Shown here: piece after piece, positions 32,874 to 48,841 of the stretch
Position numbering within the stretch: the stretch's first letter is position 1
How the letters are laid out: every line of letters starts with the position of its first letter
Source of the DNA: Microcebus murinus
Taxonomy: Eukaryota > Chordata > Mammalia > Primates > Cheirogaleidae
DNA: 64,000 nucleotides
Direction: 5' to 3'
Assembly: GCF_040939455.1 (NCBI RefSeq)
Contig: NC_134104.1
Location: forward strand, 145,426,501-145,490,500
Program-made: the position numbers and the translations under genes
Notes under the pieces: model-generated
Databases searched by the model: none
The model's input: only the letters and a program-made list of their open reading frames with translations
What the model was told of the DNA's origin: nothing

Positions 32874-34226
32874 CAGGCACAAAGCTGATCAACGGCAGAG
32901 CCCGCCCCGAGTTCCAGCTGTCCTGATCCGGGCCTTACTCCGAGTCCCCTGCTGCACCATCTCTGCACGGTGACATTAAGGACCACCCTCCTGCCTCCAG
33001 ACTGGAGGGCCTGCATTGAGTCACACTGATTCAGGCCCTCACCTGCCAAGCAGGTGTGCTAGTCCACACCTGGCCTCTGCCATCCACAGGCGGTATCAAA
33101 ACCAAACGAGGTAAAGGGCTGCATCAAAATCGAGGAGATTACTGCCAGGAGGAGGGGGGAAATTATTTGTCATTTGTAAGAGCAAACCCTACCTGGGCAT
33201 GTGTGCCCGGCCCTGGGTGGCAGTCAGCCAGGGAGATAGTGGAGTGACATCCCCGAAATGCTCCGCCATGGGAAGTTATGAGAAACCAGACACACCTCTG
33301 GCTGGGCTGGGCAAGAAGGCTTCCTGGAGAGGGTATTTGGACAGGCACCAAAGGTGGGCCAGGGTTCTTCCAGCAACCAGGCAGCCCAGCAGGTCATGGT
33401 GAAGCAGGTAGCCTGAGGACTGGAGGGACCACTCTTGGTGGAGCCAAGCCCCTCTCAGCTCTAGGGGACGACTCACAGCTCTCCTTAGAGTACAGCACAG
33501 GTCCCTCTGCAGGGAGCAGCAGAATGGATGGGCTGCCTTGGACGAGGACTTGGCTGGACCCAGCCAGAGGTGAGAACTAGGACACCCAGACTCAGGGCAG
33601 TGACTGGAGCTGTCTATCTGGGTTTTGTCTTTTCCAGACACAACAATGGCTCAGGGTGAGGTGCGGTGGCTTCTCATCTCTCTGCCACTTGGCTGCTCAC
33701 AGTCCTCGCCTGGCTCCCCTGGCCTATAGGCGTGGCGCTCACACAGTTCTCAGTCATTCCTCCGAGTGTCTGCATGCATGTGTATGCGACCTCTTCCTAC
33801 CCAGACTGAGCCCCTGGTCCGTGTGACTCTGCCCAAAGCATACCCAGGTCTCCCACGGAGCCCAGCACGCAGCCACCACCGGAGAGATGAGTCAATTGAA
33901 CTCTGGCCAGAGCACACCTGTTTGCAATGCCTGGTAATTTCAGGCCGATGAACGCTCCGGTCCCTTGTGTGGGCAGAGGCAAAGGCCAGCTCTCCAGGCC
34001 TGAGCTCAGCTGAACATCTTCAATCTTGTCATGTCATTGTCCCCAAACACCCACTCCCAGCCTCATGATTAAAATGCCAGCAAGGACTGCCTGCACGGGT
34101 TATGAGGAGTGCCTGACACTCGGGCTTTCTAAGTCTGCAGATCCCAGGGCATCGAAAAACTCCCAAAGAGAAGGGAATTAACTGTGTGTGCAGAGGGGCA
34201 TCTTCATGTATTTGTGCTATTAAATG

Positions 34227-34227
<1 letters not shown>

Positions 34228-34259
<32 letters not shown>
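34228..34259. repeat. (AC)n microsatellite
   Basis: Sixteen AC units without interruption. Confidence 0.98.
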
Positions 34260-34261
<2 letters not shown>

Positions 34262-34639
34262 TTTGATTGCCCATTCGAATCTGGTAGAGAGACGTGGGAG
34301 GATTTTGTGAACAGATCCTGTGCACCCAGGAGAGCAAATGCTTCTCGGTGGGAACGTGAGGCCTCTCTGAATGCGATTGCGGTGGAATGTGGAGTTCAGT
34401 TGGTTTCTTTTATTTAATCCCTGCAGGAACACATTCTGCAGCATTATAACAAAAATACATAGGACAAAAAAAAAAAATCATTCTACATGCTCATATTTAC
34501 TTTTTCGGCAACTTCTTCCCAGGGATGCTTTGCGAGCATAGAGCAAACAGCAAGGCCAAGCTGAACCACTGTGCACTCACTATGGTCTGTGAGCTCTTGG
34601 GTTGTTACAAGTCACTAGCCTACCCTTTTCTATTTTTAC

Positions 34640-34950
34640 ATTATTTTTTAGCAGCAGTATCTTGCTCTGTCACCCAGACTGGACTACAGTGGCATAGCTA
34701 CACTGGACTACAGTGACACAGTCATAGCTCACAGCAGCCTTGAACTCCTGGGCTCAAGAGATCCTCCTGCCTCAGCCTCCTCAGTAACTAGGACTACAGG
34801 CATGCACCACCACGTTCAGCTAATTTTTAAAAAGATTTTTTAGAGATGGAGTCTCACTATATTGCTTGAACTCCTGTCCTCAGATGATCCTCCTCCCTCA
34901 GCCTCCCAAGTTGCTGGGATTACAGGTGTGAGCCACCACACCCGGCCTCC
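34640..34950 (-). mobile_element. Old dimeric Alu (AluJ-like), with internal 5' duplication
   Basis: 'cttgctctgtcacccagact' and two 'gaactcctg' blocks mark the two arms in reverse, ending gagccaccacacccggcc. The segment 'actggactacagtggcatag' is repeated in altered form ('actggactacagtgacacag') 23 bp later. Confidence 0.85.
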
Positions 34951-35089
34951 TGTCCCTTTTTTTCTTTGCCCCACCTGCCCTTCCCAAAGAGCCTTGCACA
35001 GAACTTTGCACATGTAGGACTTAGTAGATGTTCGAATGGATATAAAAATTTAGGCAGAGCAAAAGTTCAGAATTCAAAACATAGAATCT

Positions 35090-35370
35090 GACTGTTCATT
35101 AGAAATGCATACTGACTCATGATGGGTACAGAGTTTCTTTTGGGGTGATGGAAACATTCTGCAAGTAGCTGGTTGCATAACGGTACGGGTATACTAAAAG
35201 CCACCGAACTGTGCTCTTTAAAATGATCAATTTTATGGTATATGAAGTATATTTCAATTAAAAAAAAATGCATGGCGAGCTTGCAGATTCCTAGGCCTCA
35301 CACTGGTGATTCTGGTCTGGAAAGGTTTAGGAATCTTGATTTTTAACAAATTTCCCAGGTGAGAATGAGA
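35090..35370 (+). mobile_element. MER5-like element interrupted by an L1 3' end
   Basis: MER5 pieces 'cattagaaatgcat' (left) and 'gcttgcagattcctaggcct' with 'cttgatttttaacaaatttc' (right) flank an L1M-type 3' UTR at about 35109-35271 ('ttttggggtgatggaaacat', 'ttatggtatatgaagtatat', then an A9 tail). This nesting dates the MER5 before the L1. Confidence 0.7.
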
Positions 35371-37504
35371 TGGCCCTCACAGCCTGACATTTGGCAACAA
35401 TTGTCCGATGGCAGTGTGCCCATGGGGACATCGCTAAAACACAGGTTTGGCGGGGAGGGCAGGATTTGGCAAGTCCTACAAGATTCCTGGGTCCTGATGT
35501 TACCGTCCTTGCACCACACCCTGAATGTCAGGCCTCAAGGGTGCAGGGGGGCTGCTCCCAAACCCCACAAGCCTAGGCCTCTTCTCCCCTCAGTGCCCGC
35601 TGAGCCCACTAAGTGGCGCTGTTGAGGGCCAGCCATGTGCTCCCATCCCCCCGCAGTGGAGCGTCAAGGCAGCGACCAGCAGCCCAGTATGGGGCTCCAC
35701 TGACGCTCAGCACTTCCCTGGGGCAGCTGCCCTGGGGGACACAGGCTGGCTTAGGGCCCTCAGGGCCAGTCCTGCAGATGGAACCAGCACCTCCCCGCCT
35801 TAGAGCGCTGCTCAGTGGACAGTGTGGCCAGGCTGGGCGCTCGGGTGCCCCATTGCCTCCCTTGCCCACCTGCCTCCCTGGCCTCTCTCATCTGCCCCAT
35901 GCTCAGCCCAGGGCCTTGCTAGAGCCCTGGGGCTGCTGTCTCCCGGGAGGCTTCTGTGGCTGCCAAACAGAGCTGGGTTGGTTGGATACCTGGAGGAGAA
36001 GCCCCAGGTGAGAGCTGGAGGATGCTTTCGGAGAGGCCACGCCCTTGGAGTGAGGCCGCAGACAGGCTCAGAGCAAGAAAGCAGCTCACCTTTCTTCCTC
36101 CTACTGCTCTGTCCTCACCAGGCCATGACCACGTGCTGGCAGGAATGACAGCTATTTGTGTGGCTGCCTTATTATTCCTAGGGGACTGTAAAATTCCCAA
36201 GGGGCCAGGACTGGGTCTTATTTGGCTTGATACCCCCAGGGTGCCCAGCTAAGTGCCTGCCACCACAGGGAGTGCAGGAGCTGTCCCAGGCTGGCTCCAC
36301 ATGAAATCCAGAGCCACTCAGTGCCACAAAGTAAGATGCAGCTGTGAATGACATGCTGCCCCTGAATACAGCCCCTCTCCACAGCATCTGCCCACCCTAG
36401 AGACCACCCTGCTGATGCCATGGCCACAGCGTGCATGGGGGTCTTGCAATAGGCATGCACGTATCTCAGGACCCCCACATGGAAGGCAGGGGTGAGCAGG
36501 AGGAGGGGAGAACAGATCTGTGGTTGGAGGAATGCATCTTGCTGCGTGTGTCTGCACGCAGGTAACAAAGTGGCACCGATAACAAAGTGGCACCGAGCCC
36601 CTCCAATGAACCCCTGGGGTCAACGTTAGGCACTGGGGCACAAGTGTCCCCGCCTGGACAGGAAAAGCCCCTGACCTGTCAGTCTCAGTCCTGGTTACTC
36701 AGTCCCTCACAGCTAGGCAGCTGTGTTCCTGAAGCCTCCTGGCCTGCCCAGAGGTCAACAGGTGACATCTTCATCTTGGCCTCAGAAAAGGCCCATTCAG
36801 AGTAGGGGCTTTGGAGGGCCTTGGGGAACTGTCGGGCCAGCCCAGCAGACCCCCCATCAGTCCTGCTGCGGAGCCCAGCAGCACTGCTGAGATGAACAGC
36901 AGAGCCGGCTGCATCTGTGTGCCCGCCCTGGTTGCCACTGGCCAGAGAAAGGGCTGCCCAGGCCGGCGTGGTAAAATACTGATGCCTCTGCAGCTGGCAC
37001 TGCCCTCCCTGAAAGGTCCCATCTGAAGTCCAGGGAACAGGTGTCATTAGGTCCTGGAGCCCATGCCACGTGCTGCCCGAACAAGGGTCCCCTCCAGGTC
37101 CCCCTTCGCAATGCATCGGTCTGGTAGCTCTCCTCCGCAGGCCAGCGCTTTTTTAGGCTGTGGTTTATATAATTTGACGCTAACCAGAGTTACTCTGAGA
37201 TACTCTAAAACTGCAAACATTTTGTCAACACCTAATCAGAAAGCAAGTGTTGCCTCCCTCGAAAGATGCCCACGTGCGAATAAACTGGAGGCCTCTTTAC
37301 TGGGAAACGCTTTTTCCCTGGCGGAGCCCTGGCGACCTGCTTGGAGGTCCCTGAGAGTGGGTGGGGAGGAGGAGGGCCCAGGGCGTGTTGGGGGGAGGGG
37401 ACATTTGGAGCCTATGTCAGAGCCAGGGGAACACTGACAGGTCTCATTTCTTCTGGGATCCTCAGTAGCTTAGCTTCTAGGCTGTTCTTCTCCGGAAGAA
37501 TCAG

Positions 37505-37640
37505 AGGGGGGGGGTTTCTCAAGCTTTCAATGTGAATCCCCTGGTGATCTTATTAAAATGCAGATGCTGATCCCTTGGTAGGTCTGGAGCAGGGTCAGGG
37601 GTTCTAATTTCCAGCCAGCTGTCAGGCAATGACCCTGCCG
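37505..37640 (+). mobile_element. MER5-like hAT fragment
   Basis: 'aatcccctggtgatcttatt' then 'aaaatgcagatgctgatccc' and 'aggggttctaatttccagcc' fits MER5B-type sequence. It lies about 135 bp from the exon 3 donor. Confidence 0.65.
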
Positions 37641-37727
37641 CCTGCCTGAGGCCCAGCAGGAAACTCAGCGCCACCCTCAGCCCTACACTAGGGTGCGGGT
37701 GGGGGCGACGCCCTGTGCCCACCCTCA

Positions 37728-40913
<3,186 letters not shown>

Positions 40914-41799
40914 TCACCCTTCCTTTTTCGACTCTGACAGCACGTCTGAATGGAAGCGGGCAAGAGCAACTGTGTCATCAAAGCACCTCTGTTCTGCACC
41001 ACTCAACACAAAAGGAAATGCTCGCACCTTTGGGTTCCTTAACTGTCATCGCTTGAGACACTCCCACAGCTGGTGTCAACCCACCCTGGGCTGAGGAAGA
41101 ACACCCCATGGGGCAGGGGTGGGGCTGTCATCTTTTAATCCCAGACTAGCAGAGCTGGTCCTGAACAGACGAATGACTCAATGAGTGATGAACAAACGTA
41201 GGTGAGGAGTAAGGACATCAGAAGGCACAAGTCCTGTGTCTCCTCCCAATCCTTCCCTTCTCGAGGAAACCTCGGAGCCCTGTGGAGGGCAGACTCCTCG
41301 CCTGAGTGGTGGGACCCAACAGTGGGGGACGTTGTCTTGTCTCCCCAAAGCACCAAGTGCCCATACAGGGGAGGCTGCGCAGACTTCACTTGGGGCACAG
41401 GAGGTGCCAACTGACGGAACACCTGTGTTTGAGGAGACCCAGGAAAATCCTGTGGGTTTCTGGAAACAGCTGGACAACAATTTGGGGGTTGGCACCCTGA
41501 TGTACCCAGCTGTGGTAGAGCCCCTGATGAGCGGATCTCAAAGGAATCCCCAGGGCTCGGCATCTCCAAATCAATCTTGTCCAAAAGGTGAGAAGTGTTC
41601 CCCTTGCCCCTGTGAGCTATTTCACTTTCTTGGAAAGGTTAAAATATCGTATAAAATTAGCCTGGCACTTTAGCTAACTTGAAGATACTCTTCTGGCTGC
41701 CTTCCACCCCCCCCACCCTCCCCTGCTGTTAAATATATGCACCCTTACAGATTTTTTAGCAACCAAATAAAAGTCTAGCAATAAATTGAATTATACTGC

Positions 41800-41800
41800 A

Positions 41801-41884
<84 letters not shown>

Positions 41885-41886
41885 AA
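41800..41886. repeat. (AAAG)n microsatellite, about 21 units uninterrupted
   Basis: A pure 87-bp AAAG array. Its purity implies a high mutation rate and length polymorphism. Confidence 0.98.
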
Positions 41887-42658
41887 ATGCTGATGGAGCA
41901 TCTCTGGCTCCTCACACTGCTCCTTGCTCCCCTCCTCCCAAATGTGAACAAATGAAATCTGATCCCAAGTGAAAGTGACAGTAGAACCGGAAAATGGTGA
42001 CCACTCATCAACTAGGACATCCAGCCGGCACCTGCGTGTGACGCCAAACCGGGAGAATGTGGCCCCCATGATCCAGTACCTGGTGTGAACATGCTCTGCC
42101 CATGACACTGAGGGAGAAGAATGCACTGCCGACTGCCCCACCAAAACAGGATGTGGTCGCAGCAGCTCCCGAATGTGACACCAAGCCGGGAGGCTGCATC
42201 TGCTAATTGCCACATCAAACCCAGGAATGGCCAGGCACCCACCCAAGGGGGAAGGGAGGACACCTGTTGGAGAGCTCTGCCAGGACAGAAGCCCTTTCTG
42301 TCAACCAAGGGCCAGCTTTGCCTTGATCTTACTTCTGCAAAACACGTCACCGATGGCCCCAGTGAGCTGCTGCTGCACAGACCCCCTGCACATGGCTGGC
42401 AAAGCGCCTGCACTTCAGGGCCCCAGCCCTGAGCACAGCGGATTGCCATGAAGCAGGCACCTGGCCAAGGGACAGGTAAACAGTGAGCAAACACAATACA
42501 GCCAGGCCTCAAAAGGGCACCTCCAGTCCCCAGGGAAGTGCGGCACGGCATGTGTGAAGGGAAGCAGGAAAGAAGTCGCAGGACCTGCACTTTAAGAGCC
42601 ACTCCATCCTCCGCGTCTTTTTCTTATTTCATTCAATCAAGCTAAAGGAATATCTTTG

Positions 42659-43047
42659 TTAAAAATAGCAGGTGAAGGAGTAGGTTCCCATTTTCTAAAA
42701 GCATTTCCCTGTCTACCTTCCATTTTTGAGTGAACAGACAGACATTTGTAACACAATACTCATCGCCAAATGTGAATGGGGCTTTTTTTTTTTCTGATGG
42801 AAATTTGGGTAATTTTGAACGTTTTTTTCTTTGTACCTTTTTTTCGCAGCTTAAATTCTTTATGATGAGCTTGCATTATTTTTACAAAAACAATGCAATC
42901 ATTATTCTTTTTATTTTTTTTAAAAAAAGAAAACCCAGCCTGGATGAAGGCAGCTTCTTGCAGGGCAACCCTCTCCACTGTGAGCAATGACTAGTTCTGT
43001 AAATTGGGAAACCACCTCTTTTGCTTGGAATTATTTCCTAAAAATAG
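42659..43047. promoter_or_regulatory. Two MEF2 consensus sites in unique intron 1 sequence
   Basis: TTAAAAATAG at 42659-42668 and CTAAAAATAG at 43038-43047 both fit YTAWWWWTAR. Between them is an imperfect 28-bp palindrome (42871-42898). Function is inferred from motifs only. Confidence 0.4.
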
Positions 43048-43194
43048 TGTTCTCTGTCTCACTGTATCCATCTGCGTCCATGCACCTGCAAGGGCTCTGG
43101 AGACCATAGACCTGCTGAGGCTCACTAGTACACACTGGCAAGTGTGTGTGAGTGTGTGTGCAATCGTGCACCTGCACATAGGTCTGTTCTAAGC

Positions 43195-43405
43195 ACGGAT
43201 GTTTTCAATCTGTATTGAAATCAACGACTCATGTAGATAGGTGTACAGAGGCACACGGGTGGATGAATTTCCACAAATGAACACACCTGGTAACCAGCAC
43301 CCAAAGAAGGAGACTGTTCCCAGCCTCTCAGACCAGGTTCCCTGTCACTAACTCTCCTCCTGCACCATGGAGCTACTCTCCCGACTGCTAACTGGTAGGT
43401 GAGTT
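43195..43405 (-). mobile_element. Old L1 3' fragment
   Basis: 'atttccacaaatgaacacac' with 'ctggtaaccagcacccaaag' matches the pattern of reversed L1M 3' ends; it is short and diverged. Confidence 0.45.
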
Positions 43406-46400
43406 TAGCCTGCCTATATAGTTGATTGGCACTTAACAGAACCCTTGGAGGGGGCGGGGAAAAGGATTCAGGGGAGAAATCGCATCTCCTCCTTAACCTC
43501 TAACTCAAATTTAGCATTTCCTTCAATTATGAACGTAGGTAATGAAACTGAAGTGCTCGCGGTACCTGCGACCCAAAGAAACTGCAGTTACTTCCCTGTC
43601 CCATTACGGTGGCTGCTGCTATCTCAGATATCACTAATGCTCATCAAGACTTCAAAATTATAGTACTTAGACTCGCCGCTAAATTTTATTATTCAAAGCA
43701 TCAATAAAGAAGCACATACATTACTTTATCAAAAATTGGTTTTTAAGTGTTCTGAGAGCTATATTTCAGTTCAATTGGTTTCCTTTTTAATCTTATGCAT
43801 TTTATTTTGTCTTGAATTATGCAATTCTGAGATGGGCTGCACCCAACTGGACGAGAAAGGTTAAGAGCCCAGCTTGGTCCCTTGCTCAGCTGCCAACTCT
43901 GGGGGTCCCCCCTCTACACCTCGGCTTCCTCATCTGGAAAGTGAGGAAGGCAGACGAGGTGACCCTCCTTGTATTTTCTGGGATTTCCTGGTGCTCTTGC
44001 TCACCGTGCTCCCCACACAGCGGGTTCAGCCTCTCCTCTGGCCACTGGCTCTGACTCACCTGGACTCTGTGTCATTTCTGGGTAGGGGTGGAGAACAGCG
44101 GGAAAGGCTCTCCCAGGGGAAAGTCTGGCCTTGGGACCCCAGTCTGCCCCACCTTAAGCCTGAGAAGTCCTGTTCTGAGTCCTGCAGTAGGAGAGGCAGA
44201 GAGACCTCATGGAGCCAGGTCCCAGGTCCTCAGGGACAGAGACAGGGGAGCAGATGTCTAGGCTCATGTGTCCAAGCGCTGCCATACCCTCCCCATCTTC
44301 TCCATCCCAAGCCCTGGAGATTAGGCCCTGGGCACTAAGACGGGTCTTACCCAGCTGGCCTCCAGCAAAGCACCCACACCCTTGGGGCCCTGGCCTGGGA
44401 GAGGTAGGGGCCACCCGTGGGAGCTGCTGAAAGCAGATTCCAGATGAAGTTCCCTGTGCCCCAGGGGCCAGGCTGCCTCAGGTTCCAAAGTAAACCCACC
44501 AAGAGCGTCCTTTGTCTCTGGGTCCGCAGGCGGCTCCTGGGAGCGGGCAGGATCCGTTCCTCCCTTGTTCTCCTGCTGCCTGCACCTGGCTCTGGCCCTG
44601 CCCTTCCTTCAACAGCTCAGGGCCCACGCCCTGCTGTGGCCAAGGCTGGCTGAGCCCTGGCTGCAGGGTTTCCGGTGCTGCCAGGTTGAGAAGGCTCAGG
44701 GGGGGGTCTGAAGATGCTCTGGGCTCAGCCTCAGCCTCGTCCCTAAGGCCCAGGAGGAGGCCAGCCCCCAGCTTTTGGGGCAAGGACCCACGCCAGCTGC
44801 AGAAGGCCGTAGGGGCAAACACGTGAACAAGAGGCGTCTGTCTCGCACAGCGCCAGTGCGCAGGGGAGGCTGGACCTGGTCTGATTCCAAGACCACAGCC
44901 ACTCTCCCCTTAGATACCAGCACCTCATGATTCTCCCGTGCCCAGGACAGCTGCTCCATCTGTATCAGCTTCTTCCTCTGCACCAGCCTCTCCTGGCCAG
45001 GGCAGCTGCTTCCAACTGACCACTCTTACTGGACCAGTTTCCCTTGTCCTTTCTGCTTCACTCTAGCCGCCCCCCACCACATCCTGCCCCAACATCATCA
45101 GCCTCTGCTTACCGGGCACATCCCTCCCTGGGTCCCGCCGGCTCCTGAGAGTTAGTGGGAGCAGGCTGGGAATCCTCCTTTTCAAACTGGTTCCTCCTAA
45201 CATCCTTTCATTAGCACTGACCACAACCCCCACCCCCACCCAACACCACCACCTCCGTCCCAGTGCCACTGCCCTGGGACAGGCCTCCTCGCCCCTGCGC
45301 AGACCACAGCAGCGCCTCCCTCTTTGCCTCCACTCTAGGACTTAGACACTCCCACATACTCTCCCCACCTGGTGTGATGGCAGAGTCACCTCCTGCTCTC
45401 CTAGCCAGGACACCTTCTCTGACTGCCCATGCACCCACGCTGACCTTCCCTCTCCGGCCCCTCCCTGGCCTCTGCAGGTCTTCGCAGATAGCCTGGAAGC
45501 CTCTTCCTAGGACAGGGGCGGTCCCCTCCTCCCACCCACTGGGCTGTACTGGCCGTTCGCATCAGGGCAGAGAAGGATGCAAGGGGCACACAGCTGGTGC
45601 TCAGTCAACAACAGTTACTGTGCTATGACGTGGGACACACCGCCTGGCGGCCAGAGTGCAGCCACGGGGACCGTCTGGGGTGGGGACGGACGTTGGGTGA
45701 CCAACTCATTCTGGGTTTCACCGGGGCTTTCCCCGGTTTTAGCATTACAATTCCTGTATCCAAGGATCCCCTCGGCCCAGGACACACCAGGGCGGCTGGT
45801 CACACTAGGGGTGAGTTAGGAATTGACGTGACTCTCCTCCTTCCTGCCCACTCCCATCCCTGATCCCAAAGGCAGGCACTCTTCAGCGTCACGTCTGGCA
45901 TTTTGGTCGCCTTGGAATCGGAGCCTCTGCAACACAGCATGCAAAGAATATTCTTCGCCATGTAAATTTATGCAAAGCACCCCGTGGAAGTGGTTCCCAG
46001 GCTTCCTAGAAAAATCTCTGCCGTCTTTCTCTGCTCTGTGCTCCTCTCCTCTGCCCTGCAGTGGCGGTGACCAGTGACCTGGGCTGGGGCACCCGCCACC
46101 CCAGGCTTGCAGTCCACCTTTGCCTGGCTCCACCGCACTCCCCTCACCTGCCCCTCAGTGCTAAAGAAGAGACCCCTCGAAGCCACAGACTCCCCGATCA
46201 CACCCTGGTCACACTCCACAGGTGAGCACAGGGTCCCCCACTGTCTACTCAGGCTGAGGGGGGGGACACACTGGGAAGAGTCTGGATGCTCCCAGACTAA
46301 CAACACCAGGGACAGGAGAATGGGGTTAGGGGAAGCTTGACAAGGTAGAACTTTTCCCCAGCCATCCACAGGACCCCAAATGCAGAGACCGCTCTCACTC

Positions 46401-46799
46401 TGGGCCTCACTCCCCAAATCTCCCATCAGGACTTCCAGCCCCCCTTTTAAGGCAATCCCATTTCCTCCTGGAGGAGAATATGTTAATTAATCAACACCTC
46501 AACTCACAGACTCATTTTATTAATTGATGATTCAGTGAGCATTTAGTCAGCACCCACTGTGTACATGGTTCTACAAATGACTTCATAGAATACTTTTCTT
46601 CCCAAGGTGTCGGATCCCAAATCAACAGGTGGTTACGGGAAAACAAAGAAAAGTCATCAGCAAAGAGACTCTGTGGAGGCTGGCAAGGAAATCCACCCAG
46701 ATTTGCAGAGACTGGAAACAAGGAAACACCCTGGGCCAGAGAACCCGCTCTCCCTCCCTTTCTGGCCTCCCCACTGCCCATCTTAAAGATTTCCAGTTT

Positions 46800-47045
46800 C
46801 TATGTGGCATAGGGAAGTGGAAGTGGTTGGGGTTGTGCTTGGAAGCCAGTTTGCCCGGGTGAATCTGGGCCCTGGACGCTTATTTGCCTTCTGTCTGTGG
46901 AAAAATTAATTGATGTTTCTCTACCTTAGTTTTCCATTCTGTAAAATGGGATTAATAATAGTATCTATTCCACGGGGCTGCTGTGAGGCATAAAACTGAT
47001 AGTCGTATATGCCTGACACACAGCAAGTGTTTAATGAATGTCAGC
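46800..47045 (-). repeat. MIR SINE
   Basis: 'ttccattctgtaaaatggga', 'ggggctgctgtgaggcataa' and 'acacagcaagtgtttaatga' give a nearly complete reverse MIR. Confidence 0.85.
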
Positions 47046-47384
47046 TGCTACTGCCACTGTGGTTATTGTTGGTATTATTGTTCTCACGAGAGATCCAGCT
47101 CAGAGGGCCCTCTGCCCGGCTGGCTCGCCCCTCTGTGCTCCTGGCACACTTGAATTCCCCCACCTGCCTCACCCCAGAGCACAGCAGTTTGCTTCCACGC
47201 CTGCCTGTCCCCTTGCCTCCCAAAGCAGGGCCTGGTGAATGAGGGAATGAAAGAACGAGTGAACGCCGGATTAGTCCTGTCGCCCAGACACAAACTCACA
47301 CAGCGACTAGGTCCCCTCGGGACCTCAGTTTCCCTGCCTCTGAGAGGCGGGTGGCACTGCACTAAGAGCCATCCTAGCAGTATC

Positions 47385-47575
47385 ACAAGCTCGTCACGTG
47401 CCTGGCACTGCACTAAGAGCTGTTTGTGGATCACCTTACTTCATCCTTGCAACAATCCTAGGAAGACGGGGGTTATTATCCTCATTTTACAGGCAGGAAA
47501 TCTGACTCTAAGAGAGATGAAGCGAGCCCCAGTCTGTGTGAAGCCAGGCCTGGGAGACTGACCACTGCACTCTAT
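47385..47575 (+). repeat. MIR SINE
   Basis: 'gtgcctggcactgcactaag', 'catccttgcaacaatcctag' and 'cattttacaggcaggaaatc' read as a sense MIR. Confidence 0.8.
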
Positions 47576-48776
47576 TGCTTCCTCCTCTGGGGACACAGAG
47601 AGCTGGGGGAAAGGGCGTGGCATTCCTGTGCCCACCTGCCCGGACTGAGCAAGTAGTCTGTGACCCTCACTCCAAGGCTGACTTGACCCTGTTGCCTCAT
47701 CTGAGACTGGACCTCCCTCTACACAGCCCGAGTGCCCACGCATGGGCAGATGCTCCCAGGGAGACCTGGCCGATTTCTGCCCATGCCCAGAGAGTCAGCA
47801 GTTTCTCCCGCAGAACCGATTCCCCAGCAGTTTTCCTCTCCAGCTCTGGCAGACGGTCGCTCACCAAATGGCAGGAGGCGACCAAGTGCTTGGAATGTGG
47901 CTAGTGTGGATTGCTGTGTGCAGGCTTGGCATGATCAGGAATGCCAACTGTTAATAATTTTTAATACTGACTACATTAAGCAGATGATATTTAACAAGAT
48001 ATATTATATTGGATTAAATAAAATGTGTTGTAATGAATTTCCCTGGCTTCTTTTTATTTTTTAACATGTGGCTGCTAGAAAATTTTAAATTGCATATATG
48101 ACTTGCATTTGTGGTTCATATTCTATTTCTATTGGATGACACTGCCACAGAGTTCCAGCCACCAGGCCCTAAACCCTGATAGAATTCCACCTGCTCTGGG
48201 GCTGGGCCTCAGGCTGGCCTCTGGGGGTGGTGGTTGGGGGTGGGGCTGGGGAGGTGCAAGAAGGGTGGGGGGTGGGTAGAAGGATCCCTGGTTTCTGGCA
48301 GTGGTTATGGGTGGCTGTGGAGGCTCAAGCCACAGGTTGGGATGGCGGAGCGTGGAAAGAGAGGGGTGGGGTGGAAAGAGAGGGGTGGGGTCGACAGCAT
48401 GTTTCAGACCATCCCTCCCACCCAGGCAATTATCTGCACAGTCTCTGCTCTCTCTTGGGCTAACAGCTTGGACAAAGGCTCGGCGGGGGTGCCAGCTGGT
48501 GCTGGTGGCCCGTGTATTCAGGTCCCTGCTCCCAGATCAAAGGCACTGCCTCAGCTAACCGGCTCCCTGCAGGTTCCACTCCTTTGAGGCTGCATAAGCA
48601 TTAACCCTGTCCAGTCCAGACCCTGGTTCTGGGGGAGGTGGGAGAGGCAGAGGGTCCTGTCCTTCTCTTGTCCCGATCCCCGGCCTCCTACAATCTTGGG
48701 AAGTCCAGCAGAATCACCCCCATCCCTCTCCAAGACAGAGGCGAACACGCCCACCCCAGAAACCGGGGATGCCCTC

Positions 48777-48841
48777 ATTTGCATACATTTGCATCTCATT
48801 TATTCCAGCACCCAGGCTGAAGCTGAGGCTAATTCAGCTGA
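48777..48841. promoter_or_regulatory. Octamer pair and E-box cluster in intron 1
   Basis: Two perfect ATTTGCAT octamers at 48777-48784 and 48787-48794 start exactly 10 bp apart. About 40 bp on is 'gctaattcagctgacag', combining a TAATT homeodomain core and a CAGCTG E-box. This is a motif-based candidate only. Confidence 0.4.

Noticed and set aside
42030..42210. Two similar blocks 'gtgtgacgccaaaccgggag' and 'atgtgacaccaagccgggag' about 135 bp apart
   Set aside because: Could be a diverged tandem duplication, but the similarity covers only about 25 bp and no larger structure supports it.
47353..47417. Repeat of 'tggcactgcactaagagc' 50 bp apart
   Set aside because: A local duplication at the start of a MIR; minor and without further structure.
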